The position numbers and the translations under genes were made by a program. From Thermodesulfovibrio sp. (GTDB lineage: Bacteria; Nitrospirota; Thermodesulfovibrionia; Thermodesulfovibrionales; Thermodesulfovibrionaceae), in contig JANXCZ010000018.1 of NCBI GenBank assembly GCA_025060075.1, positions 1 to 41,898 of the forward strand: a stretch of DNA of 41,898 nt. The letters run 5' to 3'. Under the pieces are notes generated by a model that saw only the letters and a program-made list of their open reading frames with translations, was not told the DNA's origin and did no database searches. Below, in pieces: positions 8,909 through 16,870 of the stretch (position 1 is its first letter; every line of letters begins with the position of its first letter).

Positions 8909-9829
8909 ATGTCTCTTATATACTATTTTGAACCAAAACTGAAAAATCCTGTTTTAGTAGCTGCATGGCCAGGAATGGGCAATGTGGGACTTATTGCTGT
9001 TGAAAATCTTAGAGTTCAACTTCAAGCTGAGGAGTTTGCAGAAATTAAAAGTTGGGAGTTTTTTTATCCAAACAGAGTCTTAATTCAAGATGGAGAACTT
9101 AAGGAGCTTATATTTCCCTCCAATAAATTTTACTACAGTCATCTTCCTCAACAAGATATTATTATTTTCATAGGATATGAGCAATCAATGCAAGAGGGTC
9201 GTCGTTATGCAGAAGGTGAGCCTGCACAAAGGCTTGCAGAGACAATTTTAGAGGTAGCCCAAAAATTTGAATGTAACAGAATTTATACTTCAGGTGCTGC
9301 TGCAGAACCTATACATCACAAAGATAATCCTCGAGTAGTAGTGACTGCTACTGAAAGTTATCTTATTGAAGAGATGATCAAATATCCCAATGTAATTTCA
9401 ATTAGTCAAAAAAGAGAGACTTCCACAGTAGTTGGTTTAAGTGGTATTCTTCTTGGTATAGCAAAAAATTATGGTATTGAAGGAGTCTGTTTAATGGGAG
9501 AGATTCCTCTTTATCTGACAGAGTTCGTATGGTCTTATCCAAAAGCCTCAAAATCTGTATTAGCAGTGTTTTCTCAAATTCTTTCAGTTAATCTCGACTT
9601 AACTGTATTTGATAGAAAAATAATTGAGATTGAAAACAAAATTGAGGAGTTTTTGAGAGAAATTAAAGAAAAATTAATTTCCGAAACAGATATTCCTGAA
9701 AGTCTTATAAACTGGCTTGATTGGGCACTGAGTTATCAACCAGAAAAAGTTGAACCGATGAGTGAACAAGACAAAATTAATTTATTTAGAGAGATAGATG
9801 ATTTTTTAAAAAAACAAAAAGATAAATGA
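8909..9829 (+). CDS. PAC2 (proteasome assembly chaperone) family protein
   Basis: A 306-residue PAC2-family protein. The family signature is near the N-terminus (PVLVAAWPGMGNVGLIAVENL), followed by the IYTSGAAAEP strand, the VVGLSGILLGIAKNYGIEGVCLMGE segment and the ASKSVLAVFSQIL helix. PAC2 proteins fold like purine nucleoside phosphorylases; eukaryotic and archaeal members help assemble proteasomes. No proteasome genes are visible in this window, so the bacterial role is open. The C-terminal ~80 residues form a charged helical tail. It overlaps the next, divergent PAC2 gene by 4 bp (ATGA). A TATAAT lies only 2 nt before the ATG, too close to be this gene's -10. Confidence 0.85.
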   Translation: MSLIYYFEPKLKNPVLVAAWPGMGNVGLIAVENLRVQLQAEEFAEIKSWEFFYPNRVLIQDGELKELIFPSNKFYYSHLPQQDIIIFIGYEQSMQEGRRYAEGEPAQRLAETILEVAQKFECNRIYTSGAAAEPIHHKDNPRVVVTATESYLIEEMIKYPNVISISQKRETSTVVGLSGILLGIAKNYGIEGVCLMGEIPLYLTEFVWSYPKASKSVLAVFSQILSVNLDLTVFDRKIIEIENKIEEFLREIKEKLISETDIPESLINWLDWALSYQPEKVEPMSEQDKINLFREIDDFLKKQKDK

Positions 9830-10641
9830 AAAATGTAAGATTTTTAAAGGAGATTAAATTTTCTGAGCCACCATCTCTATTAGTAGGTTGGGAGAAAGAT
9901 GTAGGAAGCTTAGCAACAGGCGTAATAAATTTCCTTAATGAAAAGTTGAAAACTTTCTATTTTTGTGAAATTAAGCCTGTTGAGTTTTTTTCAATTGATG
10001 AAGTATCTGTTAAAAACGGTGTAATTGTTTTCCCTCAAAGTAAATTTTATGCTGCCCCTGAGAAAGGACTCATAATCTTTAAATCTTCTACTCCTATTCG
10101 TAAGTGGTGGGATTTTTTGAATCTAATTTTAGATATAGTTGAAAAATTACAAGTAAAGGAGTTATTCACAATTAATGGAAATCCATGGCCTGTACTTCAT
10201 AACCAGTTAAGAAGAGTACTTACTGTTAGAAACGATCCTAAATTTAAAAATGAGCTTAAAAGATACGGACTTTTAGGTATGGAATACGAAGGTCCTCCAG
10301 CAATAAGTAGTTATTTATTATGGGTAGCAAAGGAAAGAAAAATTCCTGGATTGTCTCTTTGGATAGATATTTGTTTTTATCTTTCTTCATTTGAAGATGT
10401 AAGAGCTCAAAAGAGAATTCTTCAATTTTTAGATCAAAGATTTAACCTAGAGATTAACTTTGAAGAGATAGATGAAAAAATAAAAAAACAAGATTTAGAG
10501 CTAAGACATTTAAGAAGTCAAAATCCAGAAATTGACTCAATTTTTGAATTAATGGAAAAGGGCCATCCAATTAATCCGATTGATCAAGAAAAATTAATCA
10601 GAGCTGTATTTGAGCATTTTTCTTTATTGCAGAAAATTTAA
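9826..10641 (+). CDS. divergent second PAC2 family protein
   Basis: A 271-residue protein that parallels its upstream neighbour: SLLVGWEKDVGSLATGVINFLNEKL replaces the WPGMGNVGLIA signature, and the sequence keeps IDEVSVKNGVIVFPQSKFY (matching ELKELIFPSNKFYYS of the neighbour), ELFTINGNPWP and YGLLGMEYEGPPAISSYLL. It is translationally coupled by an ATGA overlap, and the pair probably forms a heteromer, as eukaryotic PAC1-PAC2 does; that is an inference. It is the last gene of the left-hand plus-strand block, facing the minus-strand DUF1284 gene across 13 bp. Confidence 0.75.
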   Translation: MKNVRFLKEIKFSEPPSLLVGWEKDVGSLATGVINFLNEKLKTFYFCEIKPVEFFSIDEVSVKNGVIVFPQSKFYAAPEKGLIIFKSSTPIRKWWDFLNLILDIVEKLQVKELFTINGNPWPVLHNQLRRVLTVRNDPKFKNELKRYGLLGMEYEGPPAISSYLLWVAKERKIPGLSLWIDICFYLSSFEDVRAQKRILQFLDQRFNLEINFEEIDEKIKKQDLELRHLRSQNPEIDSIFELMEKGHPINPIDQEKLIRAVFEHFSLLQKI

Positions 10642-10654
10642 TTAATTTAAGTTT

Positions 10655-11566
10655 TTAAAGCAATTTTTTTAGGTGTTCCATTCTTCTTTGGATATCTTCT
10701 CTGTCAACAAAAAGTTTTGTAACCATTCCTGGAAAAAGGTCATGTTGAAAAGCATAAAGAAGCTGCTTTCCATATCCTTTTTGCGCACATATTAAATCAA
10801 TATCTTCATGAGTAGCAATGATGCCTTTACTTAAGGCTAACGCTTCTGAAAATTCATGAGCAATTATTCCTTCTGTTACAAAATCATTTATTTTATAAAG
10901 CACAGACATTATATAGGTATTCACTGCACTTTTGTAAAAGAGGTCTGGTTTAAAGCCTACTGTCTCTTCAAACTCATCTGTTTTTATAATCCAACCAGGT
11001 GAATGTAAATGAAGTTGATAGTATTTACTAAGCATAAAGACTTTATCTTCAATTTCATTATAATGAATATGAGCGTATGGCTTAAGGAGTGATACACTGT
11101 CTTTGACTTCAGGAAAACTCTCTCTAACTTTTAGAAAAATAAAAAGTATTTTTTTATCTACTGTAAGATAAGTTTCTGCTAATTTTTGAAAATAGTAATT
11201 ATTTTGACATATCTTTAACCAATCGCAGTAATAACAATATTTTTCATACCATTGAGAAAATATATCAGGAAGACTCTTTTTTATACTTTCCCAACTAACT
11301 TTGTCACCAACTTGAATGTTTAATAGTTTTAATGCTATCTCATCTTGTTTTTTAATCTCTTCATCCGCCTCTTCTTCATATTTGCATTTATTGTCTTTGA
11401 AATAAGGACAACTTTTACATATATCGTCACCACCTTCTATAACATTTATATCTTCTCCTTCAATTTTTCTTAAAATTTCCTCTAAATTTTTTGTAAAAGC
11501 TTCGTTATATCCTTCACCTTGAAAAAAATTAATACATATAAGATGATGTCCTCTAAGATTAGGCAT
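10655..11566 (-). CDS. DUF1284 protein with C-terminal HEFSE segment
   Basis: A 303-residue protein. The first ~125 residues match DUF1284: LRGHHLICINFFQGEGYNEAF at the N-terminus and cysteine pairs at 50/53, 61, 111/114 and 120, suggesting a bound metal or Fe-S cluster. The remaining ~180 residues are not part of a usual DUF1284 protein. They include GIIAHEFSEALAL (H237-E238-x-x-E241) followed by a second HED, reminiscent of a metallopeptidase helix but lacking the classic second His. No signal peptide is present. The 5' end overlaps the upstream repeat-protein gene by 8 bp, so both are in one transcript with the deacetylase and archaemetzincin genes. Function unknown. Confidence 0.65.
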   Translation of the reverse strand: MPNLRGHHLICINFFQGEGYNEAFTKNLEEILRKIEGEDINVIEGGDDICKSCPYFKDNKCKYEEEADEEIKKQDEIALKLLNIQVGDKVSWESIKKSLPDIFSQWYEKYCYYCDWLKICQNNYYFQKLAETYLTVDKKILFIFLKVRESFPEVKDSVSLLKPYAHIHYNEIEDKVFMLSKYYQLHLHSPGWIIKTDEFEETVGFKPDLFYKSAVNTYIMSVLYKINDFVTEGIIAHEFSEALALSKGIIATHEDIDLICAQKGYGKQLLYAFQHDLFPGMVTKLFVDREDIQRRMEHLKKLL

Positions 11567-11960
11567 TTCTTACCTCCAAATTACTTTTAAAACTCTCTAC
11601 TTCTGATTTTAATGACTCTATATTTTGAATACAACGAAGTTCCATATCAGAGGGGTTTTGTTTAAGTAGTTTTCTACCAGCCTCTGTCTTAAGCTCCTCA
11701 ACTAAATTCATAATAAATCTTAAATCATAATTTGTTGGAGTTTCTTCAAGCAATCTTTTTGCAGATTTCTCTCTTAGTGACTCTATCCAAAGAATAATGT
11801 GATAGAGATCACATTTTGTTGGACTTTGTTTTAGAAGTTTTTCCCCAGCTTCTATTTGAAAAAGCTCAAGTGTGGTTATAAAGTAACGTATCTGTTGATT
11901 TGTTAATTCTTGATTTAAAAACTCTCTAAGAGTAGTTTCTATGTTTTCTAAATTTTCCAC
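11559..11960 (-). CDS. 28-residue helical repeat protein, function unknown
   Basis: A 133-residue protein built from about four tandem helical repeats. Two full units are exactly 28 residues: KQSPTKCDLYHIILWIESL plus nine residues ending RLL, and EETPTNYDLRFIMNLVEEL plus nine ending KLL. A degenerate unit precedes and follows. The consensus is a Pro/Thr turn, DL, a hydrophobic helix, then E-L-K/R...AG..LL. Such repeats usually serve as protein-binding scaffolds. It starts 3 bp after the deacetylase gene ends (minus strand) and overlaps the DUF1284 gene by 8 bp. No enzymatic motif is seen. Confidence 0.7.
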   Translation of the reverse strand: MENLENIETTLREFLNQELTNQQIRYFITTLELFQIEAGEKLLKQSPTKCDLYHIILWIESLREKSAKRLLEETPTNYDLRFIMNLVEELKTEAGRKLLKQNPSDMELRCIQNIESLKSEVESFKSNLEVRNA

Positions 11961-11963
11961 AGA

Positions 11964-12710
11964 TTAACTTAACCCATCAATAAAGGCTTTAACATTTTTC
12001 CCAAGAACTTTATGGTTATATCCTCCTTCCAGAACAGCAAATCTTCTTCCTTGACAAATCTTTTCTGCCGACTGTTTAATTAATCTACCTATAGTAAAAT
12101 AATCTTCAGAGGAAAGTTGTCCTCCCCAATCTTCAACTCCTCGGTCAAATCCTGCAGAGACAGCTAAAACATCATAAATTTCTTTTTGTAGCACTGACTC
12201 TATTAATTCAATAAATTCCTCAGATTTGTCAGCTTCTGGATGAAAATATCTAATTTCTGTGCCGGCAAATATATTCGCTGTGCCATCTCCAAAATGAAGA
12301 TCAATATCTAAAATTAATGCCTTTTTAATTTTATTTTCTGCTTTAAGTTTAGCTAAAGCAACTGCAATATTATTAAAAAAACAGAATCCCCATGAAGAGT
12401 CATAACTGGCATGATGTCCTGGTGGTCTAATTAGTGCGAAAGAGGGTTGTCCTTTCATTGCTAACTCTGAAGCTAAAATTGCTCCTCCAGCCGAAAGACA
12501 TGCAATTTCATATAAATGAGGATTTTTCCTAATTGAATCAATATGTCTCTGAGAGTGAACTCTTTTTAAATCTTGTTGAGTTGCTGGTTCGGGCTCAACG
12601 AAATCGTATTTTCCTTCTAATTCTTTTAAGATAGCCTCCATTCTTCCAGCTTTTGCTGCTGGATCAGAAGCGTAAACGTCTTTAAACTTTGAATGAAAAA
12701 TAATCTTCAT
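11964..12710 (-). CDS. histone deacetylase superfamily (AcuC/HDAC-like) hydrolase
   Basis: A 248-residue arginase/deacetylase-fold enzyme, shorter than AcuC (~380). The catalytic His pair sits in RPPGHHA (H99, H100), the zinc ligands are D137 and H139 in LDIDLHFGDGT, and the third acidic ligand is probably in SAGFDRGVEDW. The YNHKVLG-type end with LEGGYN is present. Likely substrates are acetylated proteins or acetylated small amines; the sequence does not decide. The ATG directly abuts the archaemetzincin stop codon (TAAATG) with AGGACC upstream as Shine-Dalgarno, so the two are coupled. A longer paralogue is encoded at 39618. Confidence 0.88.
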   Translation of the reverse strand: MKIIFHSKFKDVYASDPAAKAGRMEAILKELEGKYDFVEPEPATQQDLKRVHSQRHIDSIRKNPHLYEIACLSAGGAILASELAMKGQPSFALIRPPGHHASYDSSWGFCFFNNIAVALAKLKAENKIKKALILDIDLHFGDGTANIFAGTEIRYFHPEADKSEEFIELIESVLQKEIYDVLAVSAGFDRGVEDWGGQLSSEDYFTIGRLIKQSAEKICQGRRFAVLEGGYNHKVLGKNVKAFIDGLS

Positions 12711-13262
12711 TTAGGTCCTTATCTGATTTATATTATATATTAAAATTTTTTTACATCTGTCGCAAAAAAAACTATTTTTTTCATCAGTTTCATAAAGAGA
12801 GTTTGAGAAACGCATAACACATTTTTTATTTTGACAATGGTTTAAGTAAAAAAGATGGCCTAATTCATGAGTTGCTTCTTTTTTAATCCTTTCAATATAC
12901 AGTACTTCATTTTCTGACTTTCCATAAAATTGTTGTTTTAATCTCGTAAGAGAGATTATTGAAACTCCTGAATAGGGATTAGCAACACCAAAGACAAAAT
13001 TCAATCCACTGCAGTAAAGATCAGCATCTACAATAAAAAGCCATTTTTCATAGTTTTTGTCTTTATTTTTTTCAAAATTTTTAAGAATCTCTTCTGCTGA
13101 ATACTGCTTTCTTTTTTCATTGTATGCAAAGTTAATATCTTGTTTTTTTGAGATTATTTCTATCTCTAAATTAAATAGATTTTGAAGATGATTTCTAAGT
13201 TCTACTAAAACTTTATCTTTAACTTCAGATAGTAAGAATATCTTTATCTTTCCCATAGCCAT
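12711..13262 (-). CDS. amzA: archaemetzincin-family zinc metalloprotease
   Basis: A 183-residue predicted zinc protease of the archaemetzincin (AMZ) family, found mostly in archaea and some bacteria. The site is HELGH (132-136) with third His H142, then C143, C148-V-M150 and a CxxC at 167/170, which fits the family pattern HExxHxxGxxHC-x4-CxM...CxxC and its second, structural zinc. The conserved glycine of the motif is replaced by Tyr139. The middle has the family's DLYCSGLNFVFGVA segment. Start: ATG at 13262, or the in-frame ATG at 13256, for which AGGA is well spaced. It is first in a four-gene minus-strand cluster. Confidence 0.87.
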   Translation of the reverse strand: MAMGKIKIFLLSEVKDKVLVELRNHLQNLFNLEIEIISKKQDINFAYNEKRKQYSAEEILKNFEKNKDKNYEKWLFIVDADLYCSGLNFVFGVANPYSGVSIISLTRLKQQFYGKSENEVLYIERIKKEATHELGHLFYLNHCQNKKCVMRFSNSLYETDEKNSFFCDRCKKILIYNINQIRT

Positions 13263-13329
13263 CCTAATAAAAATTGTAAAAAAGCTGTGGAGTTTTTTTC
13301 AAAGTATCAAATAAAGTTAAAATAAAATT

Positions 13330-14652
13330 ATGCAGAAAAAGATTCTAAAACTTTATGATGCTATTGCATCGCATTTATATCTTGGAGAGGAAACTCTATT
13401 TTTAAATGAAAACTCCTATGATCCTGTAACATTGTTTGGAATCATTACTTTGCTAATTGATGGAAAAGAGCTTGTTTTTGGAGGATATGGAAGTGGTAAG
13501 ACAACATCTTCAGAGAGAATGGCTTCTTTAGTAAAGGGACTTCCTCTTGAGTTTGTTCAAGCTACAACAATTCATGGTCATCCTGAGCAGACAGAAGAAA
13601 AAATAAAAGCTGTGCTTGATCTTGGAGTTTTGGAAAGAGAGGGAAAAGAGGTTATCCGATGGAAGATAATCCCTTACTCTCCTGTAGTTATTATTGATGA
13701 GATAAATCGTTTACCTGTTGGAAAACAAAATATGCTTCTTAATGAAGTTGACAGAAACATATGGAGTTATAGAGGTGAAACGCTTATAGTAAAAACTCCA
13801 AAGGCTTTTTTTGCAACTATTAACTATCACGATACAGGAACAACAAAGCTTATACCTCCGCTATCAGATAGATTTGATATAGCTGTTGAAACTGGAAGTC
13901 TTCATCCCATAAGAAAAAGAGCAATAAGAAGAGGAATTGATGATACGCTTCTTAGAGAGCCTCACCTAACTGAAGAGATGATTAAATTTATTCTTTCCCA
14001 TAATCATACTGATGAGGCAGAGTTAGTTACAGATTTTATTGATAAAACTGCGGAGGATTTTAAAAAAGAAATTGAAAGAAGATTTAAAGGTGAGGGTATT
14101 GAGATAGAGATACCAACTCAGGAGGAAATTGCTGAAATAAAAGCAGAAATAAGAAAAATTGAGCTTTCAGAAGATGCAGAGCTTTTTCTTGATTATATAA
14201 CACAGGAGGTTTACTGCCATTACTCAACGGTAAAGGATTTTTCAAGATGTCATGGCTGTCATTACTACAACTATATTTGCTCTGATCTTTATAGTATTTC
14301 AAACAGAGCTGAGCAGAGTCTTTTAAAATATGCAAAAGTTCTTGCTTGGCTTAGTGAAGAAGAAGAGGTAAATCTTGAGCATCTTTTAAATGTTATTCCA
14401 TACTCTTTATGGCACAGAGTCAGCATAAGTGACCGTAAGATAAGTGAAGTAAGAGAGATTGAAAAGACCACATCTGATAGTTTTCATGCAGTCATTGAAC
14501 TTATAAATGATGCAAGAAAGAGATGGAATGAGCATAGGGATTATCAAATTGAGCTTTATTTTGCCTTTAAAGAAGGAAACTTCAGGAGAGTTAAAGAAAT
14601 TGCTGAAAAACAGCATCATCCAGTATTTAAAGCCTTTTTAAGAGGACTTTAA
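13330..14652 (+). CDS. MoxR-type AAA+ ATPase with C-terminal cysteine cluster
   Basis: A 440-residue AAA+ ATPase. Walker A is GGYGSGKT (51-58), Walker B PVVIIDEIN (118-126), sensor 1 at FFATINYHD (160-168) and the arginine-finger region at PLSDRFD. MoxR ATPases act as chaperones for VWA-domain partners, which fits the next gene. Unusual for MoxR, the C-terminal half has four cysteines (296, 307, 310, 317; C-x10-C-x2-C-x6-C) that could bind Fe-S or zinc. A TAAAAT hexamer ends 6 nt before the ATG and there is no Shine-Dalgarno sequence, so the mRNA may be leaderless. It is divergent from the archaemetzincin gene and abuts the VWA gene. Confidence 0.85.
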   Translation: MQKKILKLYDAIASHLYLGEETLFLNENSYDPVTLFGIITLLIDGKELVFGGYGSGKTTSSERMASLVKGLPLEFVQATTIHGHPEQTEEKIKAVLDLGVLEREGKEVIRWKIIPYSPVVIIDEINRLPVGKQNMLLNEVDRNIWSYRGETLIVKTPKAFFATINYHDTGTTKLIPPLSDRFDIAVETGSLHPIRKRAIRRGIDDTLLREPHLTEEMIKFILSHNHTDEAELVTDFIDKTAEDFKKEIERRFKGEGIEIEIPTQEEIAEIKAEIRKIELSEDAELFLDYITQEVYCHYSTVKDFSRCHGCHYYNYICSDLYSISNRAEQSLLKYAKVLAWLSEEEEVNLEHLLNVIPYSLWHRVSISDRKISEVREIEKTTSDSFHAVIELINDARKRWNEHRDYQIELYFAFKEGNFRRVKEIAEKQHHPVFKAFLRGL

Positions 14653-16164
14653 ATGGAAGAATATATTAATAAATTATTTAAAAAGGCTAGAAAAGATTTA
14701 TTTTATCCACCAATTCTTAAAGTAGAAATTTCAAATGTTGATACAAGCGAGATTGATTTTTCAGGTAGATATAAAATTCTTATAAATAGGGAAATAGTAA
14801 AAAAGCTTTCTTCTGATGCCCTACTTGGTATTTTTCATCATGAGCTAAATCATTGGGTAAAACATCCCTATGATGTTAAAACTATCATTCTTGAGAATTA
14901 TTATCTGGGTGATATTTCAAATAGAATAGAGATAAGGAATCTTTTTGATGATATAGTTGTAAATCTTGATTTAGTAATAAATAAAGAGTTATTTGAAGTA
15001 GCAGACTCTTACAGAGAAATCCCTCCACAAGGCAAAGCTGACAAGCTATTAAGAGTTTTCTATAAAGAGGTTACAGGATTAAATTTTGGAGAAGTTCCAT
15101 TAGAGCTAAAACTTAAAGAAAAAGTGAAAGCTCTTTTAGAGATTGATTTTCTAAATACAAGTAGTTCAGCCTTAAAAACAAATATTAAAAAATTTGCAAC
15201 AGTTATGAAGGATCTTGTAGATGAAGAAATATTTATTCCTTTCAGCATATTTTCTCTTAAGGATATGAACTTTCAAGAAATAAAGAGGGCAATTAAGAGT
15301 CTTGCTAAGGAGCTTAATCTTCATGAGTACACTGCGCTAATACAAGATATATTTAAAGAGATTTCTTCAGGAATAAGCGCTGGGGACAAATCTATACTAC
15401 AGATTTTTAAAAAACCTGATATAAAATGGTATGAGACAAAGGCTTTAGACTATACAGTTTATATTGAATCAATATTTAAAGATGGTTCTTTTTATCCTCT
15501 TGAAATAAAAGATTTTGATATAGAGGAAAGTATGGATCTTTTTAGTCCAGTTGAAAGCTATGGTAAAGTGATTCCGGGAATTGCAAAGAAACACTCTCTT
15601 GAAGGTTTTGAGGGATATGGTGAAAAAGTGCTTCCCGATGCAGTAATAATTATAGATTCTTCTGGGAGTATGTGCCATCCTGATGTAAAACTTTCTTATG
15701 CGGTACTGGCTGCATTCTGTATTGCAAGAAACTATCTTGAAAATGGTGCAAATGTTGGAGTAGTTAATTTTTCAGACAAAAATATAAATATTTTACCTAC
15801 TAGAGACAGACAAAAAGTTTATGAAACTTTGAAAATATATCAAGGTGGAGGAACAACACTTCATATAGAGGATTTTGATGAGTATTTAAATATGGCTGGC
15901 TTTAAAGAAAGAAAAATAGCTGATTATATACTTATAACAGATGCGGGAATTTATAATTTAGAAGAATTGCTTTCTTATTTTTCAAAAGTTAGAGGCAGAG
16001 TTACAGTACTATGGATAAAAACCGGAAAGGAGTTTGAGGAAAGATTTAAAATTATGAAAAAAAACCTTAAAGAGACTGTTACACTAATTGAAGTTGAAGA
16101 CGAAAAAGACTTGCCCAAAATAGCCGTAGGAAAGGCTTTTAAAGATTATGCAGAGTCTTATTAA
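14653..16164 (+). CDS. DUF2201-type protein: putative metallopeptidase domain plus VWA domain
   Basis: A 503-residue two-domain protein. The N-terminal part carries a zinc-peptidase-like HExxH (H63-E-L-N-H67 in GIFHHELNHWVKHP), as in the DUF2201 N-terminal putative metallopeptidase domain. The C-terminal VWA domain has an intact MIDAS: DSSGSM (335-340), the GGGTTLH threonine and ITDAG aspartate. The gene starts immediately after the MoxR stop codon. MoxR/VWA pairs commonly act in protein-complex maturation or metal-cofactor insertion. Here the target is unknown, though the third gene of the set is an attractive partner. Its 3' end overlaps that gene by 17 bp. Confidence 0.82.
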   Translation: MEEYINKLFKKARKDLFYPPILKVEISNVDTSEIDFSGRYKILINREIVKKLSSDALLGIFHHELNHWVKHPYDVKTIILENYYLGDISNRIEIRNLFDDIVVNLDLVINKELFEVADSYREIPPQGKADKLLRVFYKEVTGLNFGEVPLELKLKEKVKALLEIDFLNTSSSALKTNIKKFATVMKDLVDEEIFIPFSIFSLKDMNFQEIKRAIKSLAKELNLHEYTALIQDIFKEISSGISAGDKSILQIFKKPDIKWYETKALDYTVYIESIFKDGSFYPLEIKDFDIEESMDLFSPVESYGKVIPGIAKKHSLEGFEGYGEKVLPDAVIIIDSSGSMCHPDVKLSYAVLAAFCIARNYLENGANVGVVNFSDKNINILPTRDRQKVYETLKIYQGGGTTLHIEDFDEYLNMAGFKERKIADYILITDAGIYNLEELLSYFSKVRGRVTVLWIKTGKEFEERFKIMKKNLKETVTLIEVEDEKDLPKIAVGKAFKDYAESY

Positions 16165-16870
16165 AATCCTTAATAGAAATCCACAACTTATAAGAATTGA
16201 ATCTCTTAAAGAAAAAAAAGTAAGGAATAAATATGAAAAATCTATAAAATACGATAAATTATCTGAAGTAGCAAAACAGTATTCTGAATTTGTTTTAAAT
16301 ATTCCGAAGTGGAAGGTTGACAGAAATAGCATAGAGAAAAATTTTAACTTTGGAGTAAAAATTGTAAAAGATTATTCTCTTTGTCTTCAGGACATAGAAA
16401 AACTATTCAATGAGATTTTACCTAAATATTTCGGAGGAGGATTTATTGGTTTCTTTATCTCAGGAGCCTATCATGAGATAATAAGTGACAATGATACAAT
16501 CAAATTTAATCTTGGAGTATATCCTGCGAGTATTTCAGGGCTTGGCTTCAGACATCCTATCGGCAGAGTTGAAATTATCGGAGACAGAGCTTACTATGTA
16601 GGAATGTTGATGACAGGAGGTGAAATCTGTGTTTTCGGAAATACTGGTAATTATATAGGCAAAGAAATGAAAGGCGGTAGAATAATCGTTTATGGAAATG
16701 CAAGAAACTTTATTGGTGATAGAATGGAAGGTGGCTCAATTCTTATTAAAGGAAATGCTTTAGATGCGGTAGGAATGAGAATGACTGGTGGACAGATAAT
16801 TATAGAAGGAACAGCAGGTTACTGGATAGGAGAGGGAGCAAAAGGAGGAGTTATAAAAATTCAGATTTAA
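16148..16870 (+). CDS. GXGXG beta-helix protein (GltB C-terminal / FwdC-like)
   Basis: A 240-residue protein whose C-terminal ~110 residues are five ~21-residue glycine-rich turns (YVGMLMTGGEICVFGN, YIGKEMKGGRIIVYGN, FIGDRMEGGSILIKGN, AVGMRMTGGQIIIEG, then GEGAKGGVIKI). This is the right-handed beta-helix of the glutamate synthase alpha C-terminal domain and of formylmethanofuran dehydrogenase subunit C. No other synthase or FMDH domain is present and no partner subunit is encoded nearby, so it is probably a stand-alone scaffold or assembly protein. The N-terminal 130 residues are not recognised. It overlaps the VWA gene by 17 bp, so it belongs to that operon, and meets the MerR-TPR gene tail to tail with a 4 bp overlap. 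Confidence 0.75.
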   Translation: MQSLIKILNRNPQLIRIESLKEKKVRNKYEKSIKYDKLSEVAKQYSEFVLNIPKWKVDRNSIEKNFNFGVKIVKDYSLCLQDIEKLFNEILPKYFGGGFIGFFISGAYHEIISDNDTIKFNLGVYPASISGLGFRHPIGRVEIIGDRAYYVGMLMTGGEICVFGNTGNYIGKEMKGGRIIVYGNARNFIGDRMEGGSILIKGNALDAVGMRMTGGQIIIEGTAGYWIGEGAKGGVIKIQI

